Of a stretch of DNA of 64,000 bases, positions 24,428 to 32,796 are shown one piece after another. Each line of letters begins with the position of its first letter. The first letter of the stretch is position 1. A program made the translations under genes and the position numbers. The notes beneath the pieces were generated by a model. It had not been told where the DNA came from. It worked only from the letters and a program-made list of their open reading frames with translations, and did not search any database. This DNA is from Patiriisocius_A hiemis (GTDB lineage: Bacteria; Bacteroidota; Bacteroidia; Flavobacteriales; Flavobacteriaceae): NCBI RefSeq assembly GCF_031846325.1, contig NZ_JAVRHZ010000002.1, forward strand, positions 434,001 through 498,000, given 5' to 3'.

Positions 24428-26107
24428 CTACTTATCAATTTTAGCCCAAGAATCTCGAAGAGGTACCGTTCTGTTAAACACGATCTTTTCTTTGGTGGTA
24501 TCTTTGTCAACTACAAAGTAACCTAGTCTTTGGAACTGTAAGTTAGTTTCAATTGATAAGTTTGCTAAGCTTGGCTCTCCATAAGCTGTAATAACCTCTA
24601 AAGAGTTAGGGTTTACAAAGTCTATAAAGTCTTTATCCTTGTGAGTGTCTGGGGATGGGTCTGTAAATAACCTATCGTATAATCTAACTTCAATAGGTAG
24701 TGCGTGTTTTATAGAAACCCAATGTAATGTTCCTTTAACTCTCCTTAAAGATGCTTCTGTTCCACTACCGCTTTTACTGTCTATATCATACGTACAATGC
24801 ACCTCTGTCACATTTCCATCTGCATCTTTTATACAGCTTTCAGCTTTAATGATATAGGCATTTTTAAGACGAACCTCTTTTCCAAGCTTAAGCCTAAAAA
24901 ACTTTTTGTTTGCTTCTTCTCTAAAGTCTTCTTTTTCAATATATAATTCTCTAGAAAAGGGAAGTTCTCTGCTGCCAGCACTTTCATCTTCAGGGTTATT
25001 CTCTGCTGTTAACCATTCTTCTTTACTTTCTGGATAGTTTGTAATAACAACCTTTAAAGGGTTTAAAACAGCCATAACACGAGGTGCTTTCTTATTTAAA
25101 TCTTCACGAACATTAAACTCTAAATGAGAGACGTCAATTAGGTTTTCTCTTTTTCCAACTCCAATACTTTCTGCAAAGTTTTTAATGGAGTCTGGTGTGT
25201 AACCTCTTCTTCGTAAGCCTGATATTGTTGGCATCCTTGGGTCATCCCACCCAGTTACAATACCCTCTTCTACTAATCGAGCTAACTTACGCTTACTAAC
25301 CACCGTATGGCTTAAGTTTCTTCGTGCGAACTCACGTTGTTTAGGCCTCATTTTACCGTCTTCATACACTTGGTCTAAAAACCAATTGTATAACTCTCTA
25401 TGTGGTAAAAACTCAAGAGTACAGAAAGAATGAGATACTTGCTCTAAGTAATCACTTTCACCATGTGTCCAATCATACATCGGGAAAATTTTCCAATCAG
25501 TACCCGTTCTATGGTGGTGTTTATGCAATGTTCTATACATAACTGGATCACGCATTAACATATTAGAAGATGCCATATCAATCTTTGCTCGCAATACGTG
25601 AGCTCCTTCTGGAGCTGTTCCGTTTTTCATTTCTTCAAGTAACTGAAGACTTTCTTTGATGGGTCTATCTCGGTATGGGCTATTAGAACCTGGCTGAGTA
25701 GGTGTTCCTTTTTGTTCTCTTATTTCTTCAGAAGTTTGAGAATCTACATACGCTTTATCATTCTTAATTAACTCAATTGCCCAATTATAAAGTTCTTGAA
25801 AATAATCTGACGCATAACACTCTTTATCCCAATTAAAGTCCAACCAAGATACATCGCGTTTAATTGCATCTACATACTCTTGCTCTTCTTTTGCTGGATT
25901 AGTGTCATCAAATCTTAAGTTTACAGGGGCATTGTATTTTAAGCCTAAACCAAAGTTTAAGCAAATAGCCGAAGCATGACCAATGTGCAAATATCCATTG
26001 GGCTCAGGTGGAAACCTAAAACGTAACTCGTCTTTAGTGTATCCGTTTTGTAAATCTTTTTCTATAATTTGCTCAATAAAATTGAGACTTTCTTTTTCTT
26101 CGCTCAT
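24428..26107 (-). CDS. glnS: Glutaminyl-tRNA synthetase
   Basis: A 559-residue class I synthetase. The HIGH motif lies in PPEPNGYLHIGHASAI and the KMSKS-type motif in VVSKRKLARLVEEG. The segments FDDTNPAKEEQEYVDAI and DWTHGESDYLEQVSHS are characteristic of GlnRS, and the C-terminal two-barrel anticodon-binding domain is complete. Having both GlnRS and GluRS in the window means tRNA-Gln is charged directly. It is transcribed from a TACCTTTG promoter with an unusually long leader (about 140 bases) that carries palindromic sequences. Confidence 0.97.
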   Translation of the reverse strand: MSEEKESLNFIEQIIEKDLQNGYTKDELRFRFPPEPNGYLHIGHASAICLNFGLGLKYNAPVNLRFDDTNPAKEEQEYVDAIKRDVSWLDFNWDKECYASDYFQELYNWAIELIKNDKAYVDSQTSEEIREQKGTPTQPGSNSPYRDRPIKESLQLLEEMKNGTAPEGAHVLRAKIDMASSNMLMRDPVMYRTLHKHHHRTGTDWKIFPMYDWTHGESDYLEQVSHSFCTLEFLPHRELYNWFLDQVYEDGKMRPKQREFARRNLSHTVVSKRKLARLVEEGIVTGWDDPRMPTISGLRRRGYTPDSIKNFAESIGVGKRENLIDVSHLEFNVREDLNKKAPRVMAVLNPLKVVITNYPESKEEWLTAENNPEDESAGSRELPFSRELYIEKEDFREEANKKFFRLKLGKEVRLKNAYIIKAESCIKDADGNVTEVHCTYDIDSKSGSGTEASLRRVKGTLHWVSIKHALPIEVRLYDRLFTDPSPDTHKDKDFIDFVNPNSLEVITAYGEPSLANLSIETNLQFQRLGYFVVDKDTTKEKIVFNRTVPLRDSWAKIDK

Positions 26108-26120
26108 AATAAATTTCTCT

Positions 26121-26140
26121 CCTCTAGCGCAGTCGAGAGG
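26121..26140. repeat. Small interspersed palindromic repeat in the glnS leader
   Basis: CCTCTAGCGCAGTCGAGAGG is an imperfect palindrome of the GC-rich kind (CTCGACTGCGCTCGAG-like) scattered through flavobacterial intergenic regions. A degenerate second piece (CTCTCGAGCGCTCTGCG) follows at 26170-26186. Both stand out from the AT-rich surroundings. Confidence 0.55.
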
Positions 26141-26195
26141 TCTTTAATGTCTAGAACAAAATAAATAGCTCTCGAGCGCTCTGCGTGGTATTTTC

Positions 26196-26216
26196 AAAAC
26201 TGTTTATCACAGTTTT
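26196..26216. other. Hairpin in the glnS leader
   Basis: An 8-bp stem (AAAACTGT at 26196-26203, ACAGTTTT at 26209-26216) with a 5-base loop lies about 90 bases upstream of the glnS ATG, within the predicted leader. Confidence 0.4.
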
Positions 26217-26252
26217 TTAATAATGCTCGAACAGACATTAGTAAAATCTAAA

Positions 26253-26260
26253 CAAAGGTA
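26253..26260 (-). promoter_or_regulatory. Promoter -7 box (TACCTTTG) for glnS
   Basis: Reverse strand TACCTTTG, an exact TAnnTTTG match, about 145 bases upstream of the glnS ATG and divergent from folB. Confidence 0.55.
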
Positions 26261-26288
26261 CTAATTAAGTTAAAATATAGACTTATAG

Positions 26289-26296
26289 TATCTTTG
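26289..26296 (+). promoter_or_regulatory. Promoter -7 box (TATCTTTG) for folB
   Basis: TATCTTTG, an exact match, 15 bases before the folB ATG at 26312. Confidence 0.65.
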
Positions 26297-26311
26297 TAAA
26301 AAGTAAACTAT

Positions 26312-26671
26312 ATGAGTAGCATTACCTTAAAAAATATTAGAGTTTTTACCAATCATGGTTGCTTAGCTGAAGAAGAAAAAATAGGAAGTGATTACCTTGT
26401 AAACCTTACTGTTAATGCAGACTTATCTAAAGCTGCAAAGACAGATAATCTTAATGATACAGTAGACTATGTTCATCTACAGTATATTGTTAAATCTGAA
26501 ATGGATAAACGCTCTAAACTGCTAGAGCAAGTTGGACAGCGTATAATTGACCGTATATTTCTTGAAATTTCTTTAGTAAATAAGGCTGCTGTAACTATAT
26601 CTAAGCTTAATCCTCCAATTGGTGGTGATGTTGAAGAGGTAAGTGTTACTATGGTTTCTGAAAAAAAGTAA
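26312..26671 (+). CDS. folB: Dihydroneopterin aldolase
   Basis: A 119-residue protein of normal length. It cleaves 7,8-dihydroneopterin to 6-hydroxymethyl-dihydropterin and glycolaldehyde in folate synthesis. The N-terminal pattern ITLKNIRVFTNHGCLAEEEKIGSDYLVNLTV matches the family, including the YGxxxxE-like site (HGCLAEEE), the DTVDYVHL segment and the C-terminal KLNPPIGGDVEEVSV. It stands alone between the divergent glnS gene and tRNA-Cys. Confidence 0.93.
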   Translation: MSSITLKNIRVFTNHGCLAEEEKIGSDYLVNLTVNADLSKAAKTDNLNDTVDYVHLQYIVKSEMDKRSKLLEQVGQRIIDRIFLEISLVNKAAVTISKLNPPIGGDVEEVSVTMVSEKK

Positions 26672-26702
26672 CCGATGTTTAAAGTTCTTTTTTAATATTT
26701 TC

Positions 26703-26710
26703 TATATTTG
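26703..26710 (+). promoter_or_regulatory. Promoter -7 box (TATATTTG) for tRNA-Cys
   Basis: TATATTTG lies 50 bases upstream of the mature tRNA-Cys 5' end and downstream of folB. No good -33 element is visible. Confidence 0.55.
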
Positions 26711-26760
26711 CCGTCTTATCTGCAATAAGATAAGATTTCTGTCTTTGTATAGATAAAAAA

Positions 26761-26831
26761 GGCATCGTGGCCGAGTGGCTAGGCAGAGGTCTGCAAAACC
26801 TTGTACAGCGGTTCGAATCCGCTCGATGCCT
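26761..26831 (+). tRNA. tRNA-Cys (anticodon GCA)
   Basis: A 71-base cloverleaf. The acceptor stem GGCATCG pairs with CGATGCC; the discriminator base is U, as required for Cys. The anticodon loop CTGCAAA carries GCA, and the T-arm is GCGGTTCGAATCCGC. CCA is not encoded. A 13-bp terminator hairpin follows immediately. Confidence 0.95.
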
Positions 26832-26832
26832 C

Positions 26833-26865
26833 AAAAAACCTTAGCATAGAAGCTAAGGTTTTTTT
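26833..26865. terminator. Bidirectional intrinsic terminator after tRNA-Cys
   Basis: A 13-bp perfect stem (26833-26845 with 26852-26864) and a 6-base loop, with T-runs on both strands. It ends tRNA-Cys and the convergent LysE gene. Confidence 0.92.
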
Positions 26866-27598
26866 ATGGTTTTTGTTCAAAAACCTCAATACCTTCTTCT
26901 ACTGGTGGAATTGGTTTTTCTATTGGTGTATCTTTTCCAGGGATTCTTTCTAAGCCTGCTTTAACTGTTTTAGGAAAAACACCTTGTAATAATAAAATCA
27001 CTCCAAAGCCTAAGATTAAAATACTTACCCATTTTTTCGTCTTAAAAACAAACCTAGGTGTCATCTTGTTTTTTAATTTTTTTGCTAGTGTTATTTTTAA
27101 GAGGTCTGTGCAAAAGAAAACAATTAAGACAGTACTCAAGAATAAGAACACTCCGTTTTTTGAAGATGTTAATGCATTTGCCATAATGATAGTTCCAATC
27201 CACCCTGCAAGTACTCCAAAGTTTACAAAATTGAGTAAAAATCCTTTTATAAAAAGCCCCCCAAGGTTCTTTTTTACTTTAACAGCATAATGTTCTCTTG
27301 CTATTTTAAAAAAAGATTTGCTTGTTCTTATGTAAGAGATGATTCCGTAGGCAATTAAAACACCACCACCAAAAATAAGAAGTGCTGGATCGTCTTTTAC
27401 TTTTTCTAATAACTGGCTAGTACTAAAGTATGCGATTAAAATAAATAGAATATCCGCAAAAATTGCCCCTAAATCAAAAAAGAGCCCTGCTTTAAAGCCT
27501 TTGGTAATACTAGTTTCTATAAGTGTAAAAAATACAGGTCCTACTGCAAAAGCAAGTAGAAAACCATAAAATGCTGCATACCATAAACCGTCAAACAT
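26864..27598 (-). CDS. LysE family transporter
   Basis: About 244 residues with six predicted membrane helices. The N-terminal FGFLLAFAVGPVFFTLIETSITKGFKAG is the LysE/RhtB signature, with the GP pair in the first helix. These export amino acids or related solutes; the substrate is unknown. The C-terminus ends in a Pro/Glu-rich tail (EKPIPPVEEGIEVFEQKP). The chosen start is the ATG at 27598; the frame to 27616 starts at a TTG. A 16-bp perfect inverted repeat spans the start, and a near-match -7 box (TACCTTTA, reverse strand 27613-27606) sits between its arms. Confidence 0.88.
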   Translation of the reverse strand: MFDGLWYAAFYGFLLAFAVGPVFFTLIETSITKGFKAGLFFDLGAIFADILFILIAYFSTSQLLEKVKDDPALLIFGGGVLIAYGIISYIRTSKSFFKIAREHYAVKVKKNLGGLFIKGFLLNFVNFGVLAGWIGTIIMANALTSSKNGVFLFLSTVLIVFFCTDLLKITLAKKLKNKMTPRFVFKTKKWVSILILGFGVILLLQGVFPKTVKAGLERIPGKDTPIEKPIPPVEEGIEVFEQKP

Positions 27599-27635
27599 AG
27601 TCTTGTAAAGGTACAAATTCTATGTTTGACGGTTT
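27585..27635. repeat. 16-bp perfect inverted repeat over the LysE start codon
   Basis: AAACCGTCAAACATAG (27585-27600) is repeated in inverse at 27620-27635, with 19 bases between. The left arm holds the LysE ATG (27598) and its first codons. The spacer holds a TACCTTTA near-promoter box on the reverse strand. Confidence 0.9.
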
Positions 27636-27659
27636 AAGTGTTTTTTTATAAATAAGGGG

Positions 27660-28337
27660 TCAATCAACAAAAGTAATCCTACCTCCAGCAAATTTCTTTT
27701 TGCTTATTTCTTTAGGGTTACCATAAACTATTACATCACCACCAGCTGTAACTTTAATATCTACTTTTTGTGCAGCATATACTTCGGCTTCTCCAGCAGC
27801 TGTGATTCTTACTTTAGTATCTTGTGTTTTAAGGGAAGCGCCTTCAAAAATTCCTCCTGTGTTTAAAGTTACCTCTTGAGATTTTGCTAATCCAGAAGCT
27901 TCAATTATGCCTCCAGTAACCGATTTCATTTCAGCAAAATTTACCTGTAACCCTACTTTTATTCTCCCTCCTTCTTGAGCACGTAATTCTATTTTGTTTT
28001 GTTCAATGGCTTCAGCAGAAACTATTTCGGCTCCTTCATTTGCGTCAATAACATCTATACTTGTGTAATATACTTCTATAAAGGTTTGGTTTCCATCAAA
28101 ACGCTCTTCTAGTTGCATTCTTAGTTTTAAAGTCCCATTATCATTTACAATTTTTACACTTTCGGTATTTCTTCCCTTAACAACAACCTTGTTTTCTGTG
28201 CTGTTAATTAGGTTTACTTCAATTAAATCAAAGACTTTAATTTCATTAAAATTACCCACCTCTTTGTCGATTGTTCGTTGTGCAAAACTTGAGATTGTTA
28301 TTAATGCAAGTAGTAGTAGTGTTGCTATTTTTTTCAT
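27660..28337 (-). CDS. Head GIN domain-containing secreted protein (DUF2807)
   Basis: A 225-residue exported protein. The signal peptide ends near ISSFAQR. The remainder is a right-handed beta-solenoid of the head-GIN/DUF2807 type, starting with the family segment VGNFNEIKVFDLIEVNLI and running through repeated strands (VTGGIIEASGLAKSQEV, NTGGIFEGASLKTQDTKV, TAAGEAEVYAAQKVDIKV). Members are abundant in Bacteroidota and thought to be cell-surface or periplasmic adhesin-like; the function is not established. It lies 60 bases upstream of the LysE gene in the same direction; the inverted repeat separates them. Confidence 0.88.
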   Translation of the reverse strand: MKKIATLLLLALITISSFAQRTIDKEVGNFNEIKVFDLIEVNLINSTENKVVVKGRNTESVKIVNDNGTLKLRMQLEERFDGNQTFIEVYYTSIDVIDANEGAEIVSAEAIEQNKIELRAQEGGRIKVGLQVNFAEMKSVTGGIIEASGLAKSQEVTLNTGGIFEGASLKTQDTKVRITAAGEAEVYAAQKVDIKVTAGGDVIVYGNPKEISKKKFAGGRITFVD

Positions 28338-28529
28338 TATTAATTTTTATAGTTATTACATCTTAAAGAGTAGTGATTAATGAAATTGTTACACTAAACT
28401 AATATTAATACTTGCCTATTCATTCTTTTATTCTAAATATAATTTATAATACAATAAAATTTGACCAATTTATAGTAGGTGTACAGATGTTATTGGGTTT
28501 TGATAAAACTATCTTACTATTAAAAGTTT

Positions 28530-28537
28530 TAAATTTG
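28530..28537 (+). promoter_or_regulatory. Possible promoter -7 box (TAAATTTG) for the GIGT-motif protein
   Basis: TAAATTTG fits TAnnTTTG, 70 bases upstream of the ATG at 28608. No -33 TTTG at the right spacing, so tentative. Confidence 0.4.
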
Positions 28538-28607
28538 TAAGTATTTTCCTTATATTATTAATCCTTTTTTTAGAAAAGGATTTAATAAACCCCAAATTTT
28601 TTAAATC

Positions 28608-29600
28608 ATGAAATTTTTAAAAATAATTATCACTATTGTTTTCTTATCATGCCTTTCAAATTCTATTGCTCAAGTAGGGATAGGAACCATAACACCAGAA
28701 AGTAGTTCTGCTTTAGATGTAACTGCAACAGATAAGGGCTTTATCGCTCCTCGTGTTTCTTTAACAGATGTTACAGATTCAACTGCTCCAATTGATACAC
28801 CTGTAGAAGGTCTTTTAGTTTATAATACCAATTCTTCTGTTACTGGGGGTAGTGGTACAGGTTATTATTATTGGAATGGTACTCAATGGAGTAAATTAAT
28901 TACAGCAACAACAGTTGATGATTGGAAACTCGAAGGAAATTCTGGAACGAACCCAGCTACAGACTTTATAGGCACAACAGATGCACAAGATCTAGTAATT
29001 AGAACAAATGACACAGAAAAAATACGTGTCGAATCTGGTGGCGATGTTGGTGTTGGCATTACAGATCCTGAACATACATTAGATGTTCAAGGAGATTTTA
29101 GAGTTCGAGGAGATTTTATAAATCAACAACTCATTGGGACTCACTCATCAACAACTCAAAGCATTCCATTTACAAATTTAGCTTTTACTCCTTTAACTGG
29201 CACAACTAATAGTATAACAATACCTGATGGAAATGGAGTTGCTAATTCCGGTGTTTTTATTACTGGATTTGCCCGTGTTTTTGGAGGAAATTTAAACGGA
29301 TCAAATAGTTCATTAGGTGGTTATTTTATGGTATTAGAAAGAGATACAGACCCAACATTTTCTTCAGCAATTATTTTAACCTATACTTCTGGTACTTGTT
29401 ATATAGAAACTCCTAATGGAGGAAGTAGTTCATCTATTGCTTACGGTGGCGGTGGGCATATTTCATATTTAGATTCAAACTTAACTGCAGGTGTTACATA
29501 TTATTATAGGCTTACTTTTGTTCCAAACAGTCAAGGTATTAATAGTGGAAATTTTGAAGTTTACCAAAGAGATCTAATTGTTGTGCAAATTAAAAGATAG
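28608..29600 (+). CDS. Secreted protein with GIGT/tail-fibre-like repeats, function unknown
   Basis: 330 residues with a signal peptide (about 1-21, ending NSIAQ). The mature N-terminus VGIGTITPESSSALDVTA and the later VGVGITDPEHTLDVQGDF follow the GIGT-xP-xxxLdv-G pattern common in flavobacterial surface proteins and phage tail fibres. YYYWNGTQWSKL is another typical piece. The C-terminal 170 residues are Gly/Ser/Thr/Asn-rich beta strands that may form a jelly-roll-like domain. There is no type IX secretion C-terminal signal that I recognise. No known function; it may be a surface or adhesion protein. Monocistronic, ending 3 bases from convergent rnr. Confidence 0.7.
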   Translation: MKFLKIIITIVFLSCLSNSIAQVGIGTITPESSSALDVTATDKGFIAPRVSLTDVTDSTAPIDTPVEGLLVYNTNSSVTGGSGTGYYYWNGTQWSKLITATTVDDWKLEGNSGTNPATDFIGTTDAQDLVIRTNDTEKIRVESGGDVGVGITDPEHTLDVQGDFRVRGDFINQQLIGTHSSTTQSIPFTNLAFTPLTGTTNSITIPDGNGVANSGVFITGFARVFGGNLNGSNSSLGGYFMVLERDTDPTFSSAIILTYTSGTCYIETPNGGSSSSIAYGGGGHISYLDSNLTAGVTYYYRLTFVPNSQGINSGNFEVYQRDLIVVQIKR

Positions 29601-29603
29601 TTT

Positions 29604-31820
29604 TTAATTATCGTGACCTAGCATTGTGAAGTCTAGATGTTTTTTTACTAAGTCTGCATTCTTAACTTTTACATATACTTCGTCACCAAGTTGATACACG
29701 TTTTTTGTTTTTTGACCAATAACAGCAAACTCATCTTTATCAAAAACATAATGGTCATCTCTTAAATCTTGTAGTCTAACCATCCCTTCGCACTTATTAG
29801 AAACTATTTCAACATAGATTCCCCATTCTGTCACTCCAGAAATAACACCTAAAAACTCTTCGTCTTTATGATCTTGCATAAACTTAACTTGCATATACTT
29901 TATACTATCGCGTTCTGCATTTGCTGCCAAACCTTCCATGTCGCTTGAATGCTGGCACTTTTCTTCAAAAGCCTCTTGCTTTGCTGATGGTTTTCCATCC
30001 AAATAATGCTGTAGTAAACGATGTACCATTACATCTGGATACCTACGAATAGGAGAAGTAAAATGCGTATAATAATCAAACGCTAAACCATAATGACCAA
30101 TATTATTAGTTGTATAAACCGCTTTGCTCATACTTCTAATAGCAAGGGTGTCTATTAAGTTTTGTTCTTTTTGACCTTGTACATCCTTTAATAATTTATT
30201 TAAAGATTGAGAAGTGGATTTTTTGTCTCTTGTATTTAGTTTATATCCAAAACGTTTAATAATATTTTCTAAAGCTGCTATTTTTTCGTCATCTGGTTCA
30301 TCGTGTACTCTGTACACAAATGTTTTTTTATCAGCTTGTTTTCCAATAAACTCTGCAACACTTCTGTTAGCTAATAACATAAATTCTTCAATTAGTTTAT
30401 TAGCATCTTTACTTTCTTTAAAATAAACTCCGTCTGGGTTATTTTTTTCATCTAACTTGAATTTTACTTCAACTTTATCAAATGAAATAGCACCATTATG
30501 CATTCTTTTCTTCCGAAGAATTTTTGCTAATCTGTCTAATTCTAAAATTGCTTGTGCTATAGGTTCTGGAACTGAGTATTCTTTACCTGTTATTGCTATT
30601 TCTGAAGGGATTCTTAAGTTAAACTTCTCAACTTTGTTTAAGGATGTATTACTTTCAATAACATGTTGGGCTTCTTCATACGCAAATCGTGCATCACTAT
30701 AGGTTACTGTTCTACCAAACCATTTATTAATAACTTCGGCTTTATCATTAATTTCAAAAACTGCCGAAAAGGTATATTTTTCTTCATTAGGACGTAAGGA
30801 ACACGCTCCATTTGATAAAATTTCAGGAAGCATAGGCACCACTCTATCTACTAAATAAACAGAAGTTGCACGCTCATACGCTTCATCATCTAAAACCGTT
30901 CCTGGAATTAAATAGTGTGATACATCTGCAATATGAATTCCTATTTCATAATTTCCATTTTCTAATACTTGAAATGATAACGCATCATCAAAGTCTTTTG
31001 CATCCTTTGGATCTATGGTAAACGTTAAGATATCTCTCATATCTCTACGTTTTTTCACCTCTGAATCATGGATTTTTGTATCTAGTTTATTAGCATAGTT
31101 TTCAACTTCGGCTGGAAATTCATATGGTAATCCATATTGTGCTAATATGGAGTGTATTTCTGTGTTATGCTCTCCTGGCATACCCAGCGATTTTATAACG
31201 TTCCCAAAAGGAGAATCTGCGTTTGCTGGCCAATCTTCTATAGCTACTAGTACTTTTTCACCTTGCTTAGCATTATTTAAGTTCTTTTTTGGAACAAAAA
31301 TATCTGTGTACATTTTAGGATCACTCATTTCTACAAAAGCAAACTTCTCTTGTATATCAATAACTCCAACAAACTCAAGTGTCTTCCTTTTTATAATATT
31401 TGTAATTTCACCTTCGGTTTTTCCTCCTCGTCTTCTATTAAACACATAAACCTCTACAATATCTCCATGAAGCGCTTTGTTTAAGTTTTTATTTTTAACT
31501 AAAATATCATCTTCAAGGTCTTCGACAATTACATATCCTTGGCCTCTCCCAGCCATATCTAGCTTTCCAGTATGGTAATTTTGAGAAGGGGTAATCTTGT
31601 ATTTACCTCGTTCAATTTCTTCTATAGTTCCTTTTGCTTGTAATGCTTTAAGTTTTTTTATAATTTGATTTCTGCTACTTGGATCGTCCACTCCTAGTTT
31701 TGCAGCTAGCTGCTTGTAGTTATAGGTTTTGGCGTGGTCTTTTCTTAGTATTGTGAGGATGGTTTGTGTAAGTCCTTCTATTTTTTGTTTTCTTTTTCTT
31801 CTATTATTCCTTTTCGGCAT
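29604..31820 (-). CDS. rnr: Ribonuclease R (RNB family 3'-5' exoribonuclease)
   Basis: A 738-residue protein with the RNase R layout: a basic N-terminus (MPKRNNRRKRKQK), winged-helix domain, two cold-shock domains (about 65-215), the RNB catalytic domain with DPKDAKDFDDALS carrying the metal-binding aspartates, and a C-terminal S1 domain (EFLGVISGVTEWGIYVEI). It degrades structured RNA, rRNA and mRNA. Its length is normal. It is transcribed leftward alone. Confidence 0.96.
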   Translation of the reverse strand: MPKRNNRRKRKQKIEGLTQTILTILRKDHAKTYNYKQLAAKLGVDDPSSRNQIIKKLKALQAKGTIEEIERGKYKITPSQNYHTGKLDMAGRGQGYVIVEDLEDDILVKNKNLNKALHGDIVEVYVFNRRRGGKTEGEITNIIKRKTLEFVGVIDIQEKFAFVEMSDPKMYTDIFVPKKNLNNAKQGEKVLVAIEDWPANADSPFGNVIKSLGMPGEHNTEIHSILAQYGLPYEFPAEVENYANKLDTKIHDSEVKKRRDMRDILTFTIDPKDAKDFDDALSFQVLENGNYEIGIHIADVSHYLIPGTVLDDEAYERATSVYLVDRVVPMLPEILSNGACSLRPNEEKYTFSAVFEINDKAEVINKWFGRTVTYSDARFAYEEAQHVIESNTSLNKVEKFNLRIPSEIAITGKEYSVPEPIAQAILELDRLAKILRKKRMHNGAISFDKVEVKFKLDEKNNPDGVYFKESKDANKLIEEFMLLANRSVAEFIGKQADKKTFVYRVHDEPDDEKIAALENIIKRFGYKLNTRDKKSTSQSLNKLLKDVQGQKEQNLIDTLAIRSMSKAVYTTNNIGHYGLAFDYYTHFTSPIRRYPDVMVHRLLQHYLDGKPSAKQEAFEEKCQHSSDMEGLAANAERDSIKYMQVKFMQDHKDEEFLGVISGVTEWGIYVEIVSNKCEGMVRLQDLRDDHYVFDKDEFAVIGQKTKNVYQLGDEVYVKVKNADLVKKHLDFTMLGHDN

Positions 31821-31973
31821 AGTTATTTCTTGGTATTCTGTAAACCAAGGTAAGTCTTGGTTTATATAAATCTTAAATTATCACGTAAAAGTACTCTTTA
31901 TAAGTTTGGTAAGAGAATAACTAACAAAGATTTAGTACTTTAGTAACAATCAATACATTATGTTTTTATTTTA

Positions 31974-32213
31974 ATGAAAGACTACAAAACTATTGCTATA
32001 TATACCTTTCCTAGTGAATATGCTATACTTCAGCATTTACTGGAGCAAGAACAAGTGCGTTTTATTTTTCAAAATGAAACCATGATTAGCGTACTTCCTT
32101 TTCATAGCAATGCTTTTGGCGGTATACGTCTTAAGGTGCATGAAGAAGATATTCCTAAAGCAGAAGAAATAATAAAGCGTTTAAATAATGCTTCAAAGTT
32201 AAATATAGTTTAG
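31974..32213 (+). CDS. DUF2007 domain-containing small protein
   Basis: A 79-residue cytoplasmic protein matching DUF2007 (putative signal-transducing protein). It begins with a strand-helix pattern, YKTIAIYTFPSEYAILQHLLEQEQV, in which an ACT-like half-fold is likely. It ends with GGIRLKVHEEDIPKAEEIIKRL, the family hallmark. The role is unknown. It stands alone in front of a long non-coding region. Confidence 0.85.
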   Translation: MKDYKTIAIYTFPSEYAILQHLLEQEQVRFIFQNETMISVLPFHSNAFGGIRLKVHEEDIPKAEEIIKRLNNASKLNIV

Positions 32214-32784
32214 AATACAATTTCAAAATTCCATTTTCCAAAGTTTTCAACAACTATATAATCATCTTTTTTCTTTTTCTAAAAATTTTAAAATAAAATG
32301 ATGATGATGATGGGGTGTTGATAATAGGTATAACTTTTTCACAATCTACTTTTATATTAAGTTTTTACCTTTTGTGAGTAGGTTATTAACATTATTTTAA
32401 GAGTTATAACTTCTGAAAAATAACAAATTACAGCTTTAAATAAACAGCTGTTTATAACCTATGTTGACAACCTAATTTTGAAAAGTTTTTGAATAATTTT
32501 TGTTTGAAACAAGAAAAAAAATGAAGATAAGTAGCTAGTAACTGAAGCTAACTTTTTCCTATTATTTCAAAAATTTATACATAGAGCGTTTGGTTTTTAA
32601 AAACCAAATTAATTTATGCATTTTACCACTACAAATATCAACAATGTTGTTGACTACTATGTTACCTTATTTTTAATAAAACGTAATCTTTTGATTTTCA
32701 ATTTTAAACAATAACTACCATTTTTAGTTTTATGAATACATTATCTTTGCTTAGAGGAAGTTTAATTAAAAGTTACCCACTTTC
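32214..32784. other. 570-bp AT-rich non-coding region with palindromes and DnaA-box-like 9-mers
   Basis: No supportable gene. It holds a 16-bp perfect palindrome (32440-32455, core CAGCTG), a 20-bp perfect palindrome (32589-32608, TTTGG arms), a TCAACAA/TTGTTGA inverted pair (32638-32653), four ATG repeats (32298-32310) and several 9-mers close to TTATCCACA: TGTTGATAA (32316-32324), TTATTAACA (32383-32391), TGTTTATAA (32449-32457) and TGTTGACAA (32462-32470). The rpiB promoter is at its right end. Whether this is an origin, a regulatory region or an RNA gene is not settled. Confidence 0.6.
32742..32749 (+). promoter_or_regulatory. Promoter -7 box (TATCTTTG) for rpiB
   Basis: TATCTTTG, an exact match, 47 bases before the rpiB ATG. 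The leader then contains a CCCAC-TTTC-GTGGG hairpin (32776-32789) just before the start codon. Confidence 0.65.
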
Positions 32785-32796
32785 GTGGGCATGATT

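Noticed and set aside
32214..32784. A CRISPR array or small-RNA gene in the gap
   Set aside because: Palindromes are all different and not evenly spaced; no repeat-spacer pattern and no recognisable RNA family.
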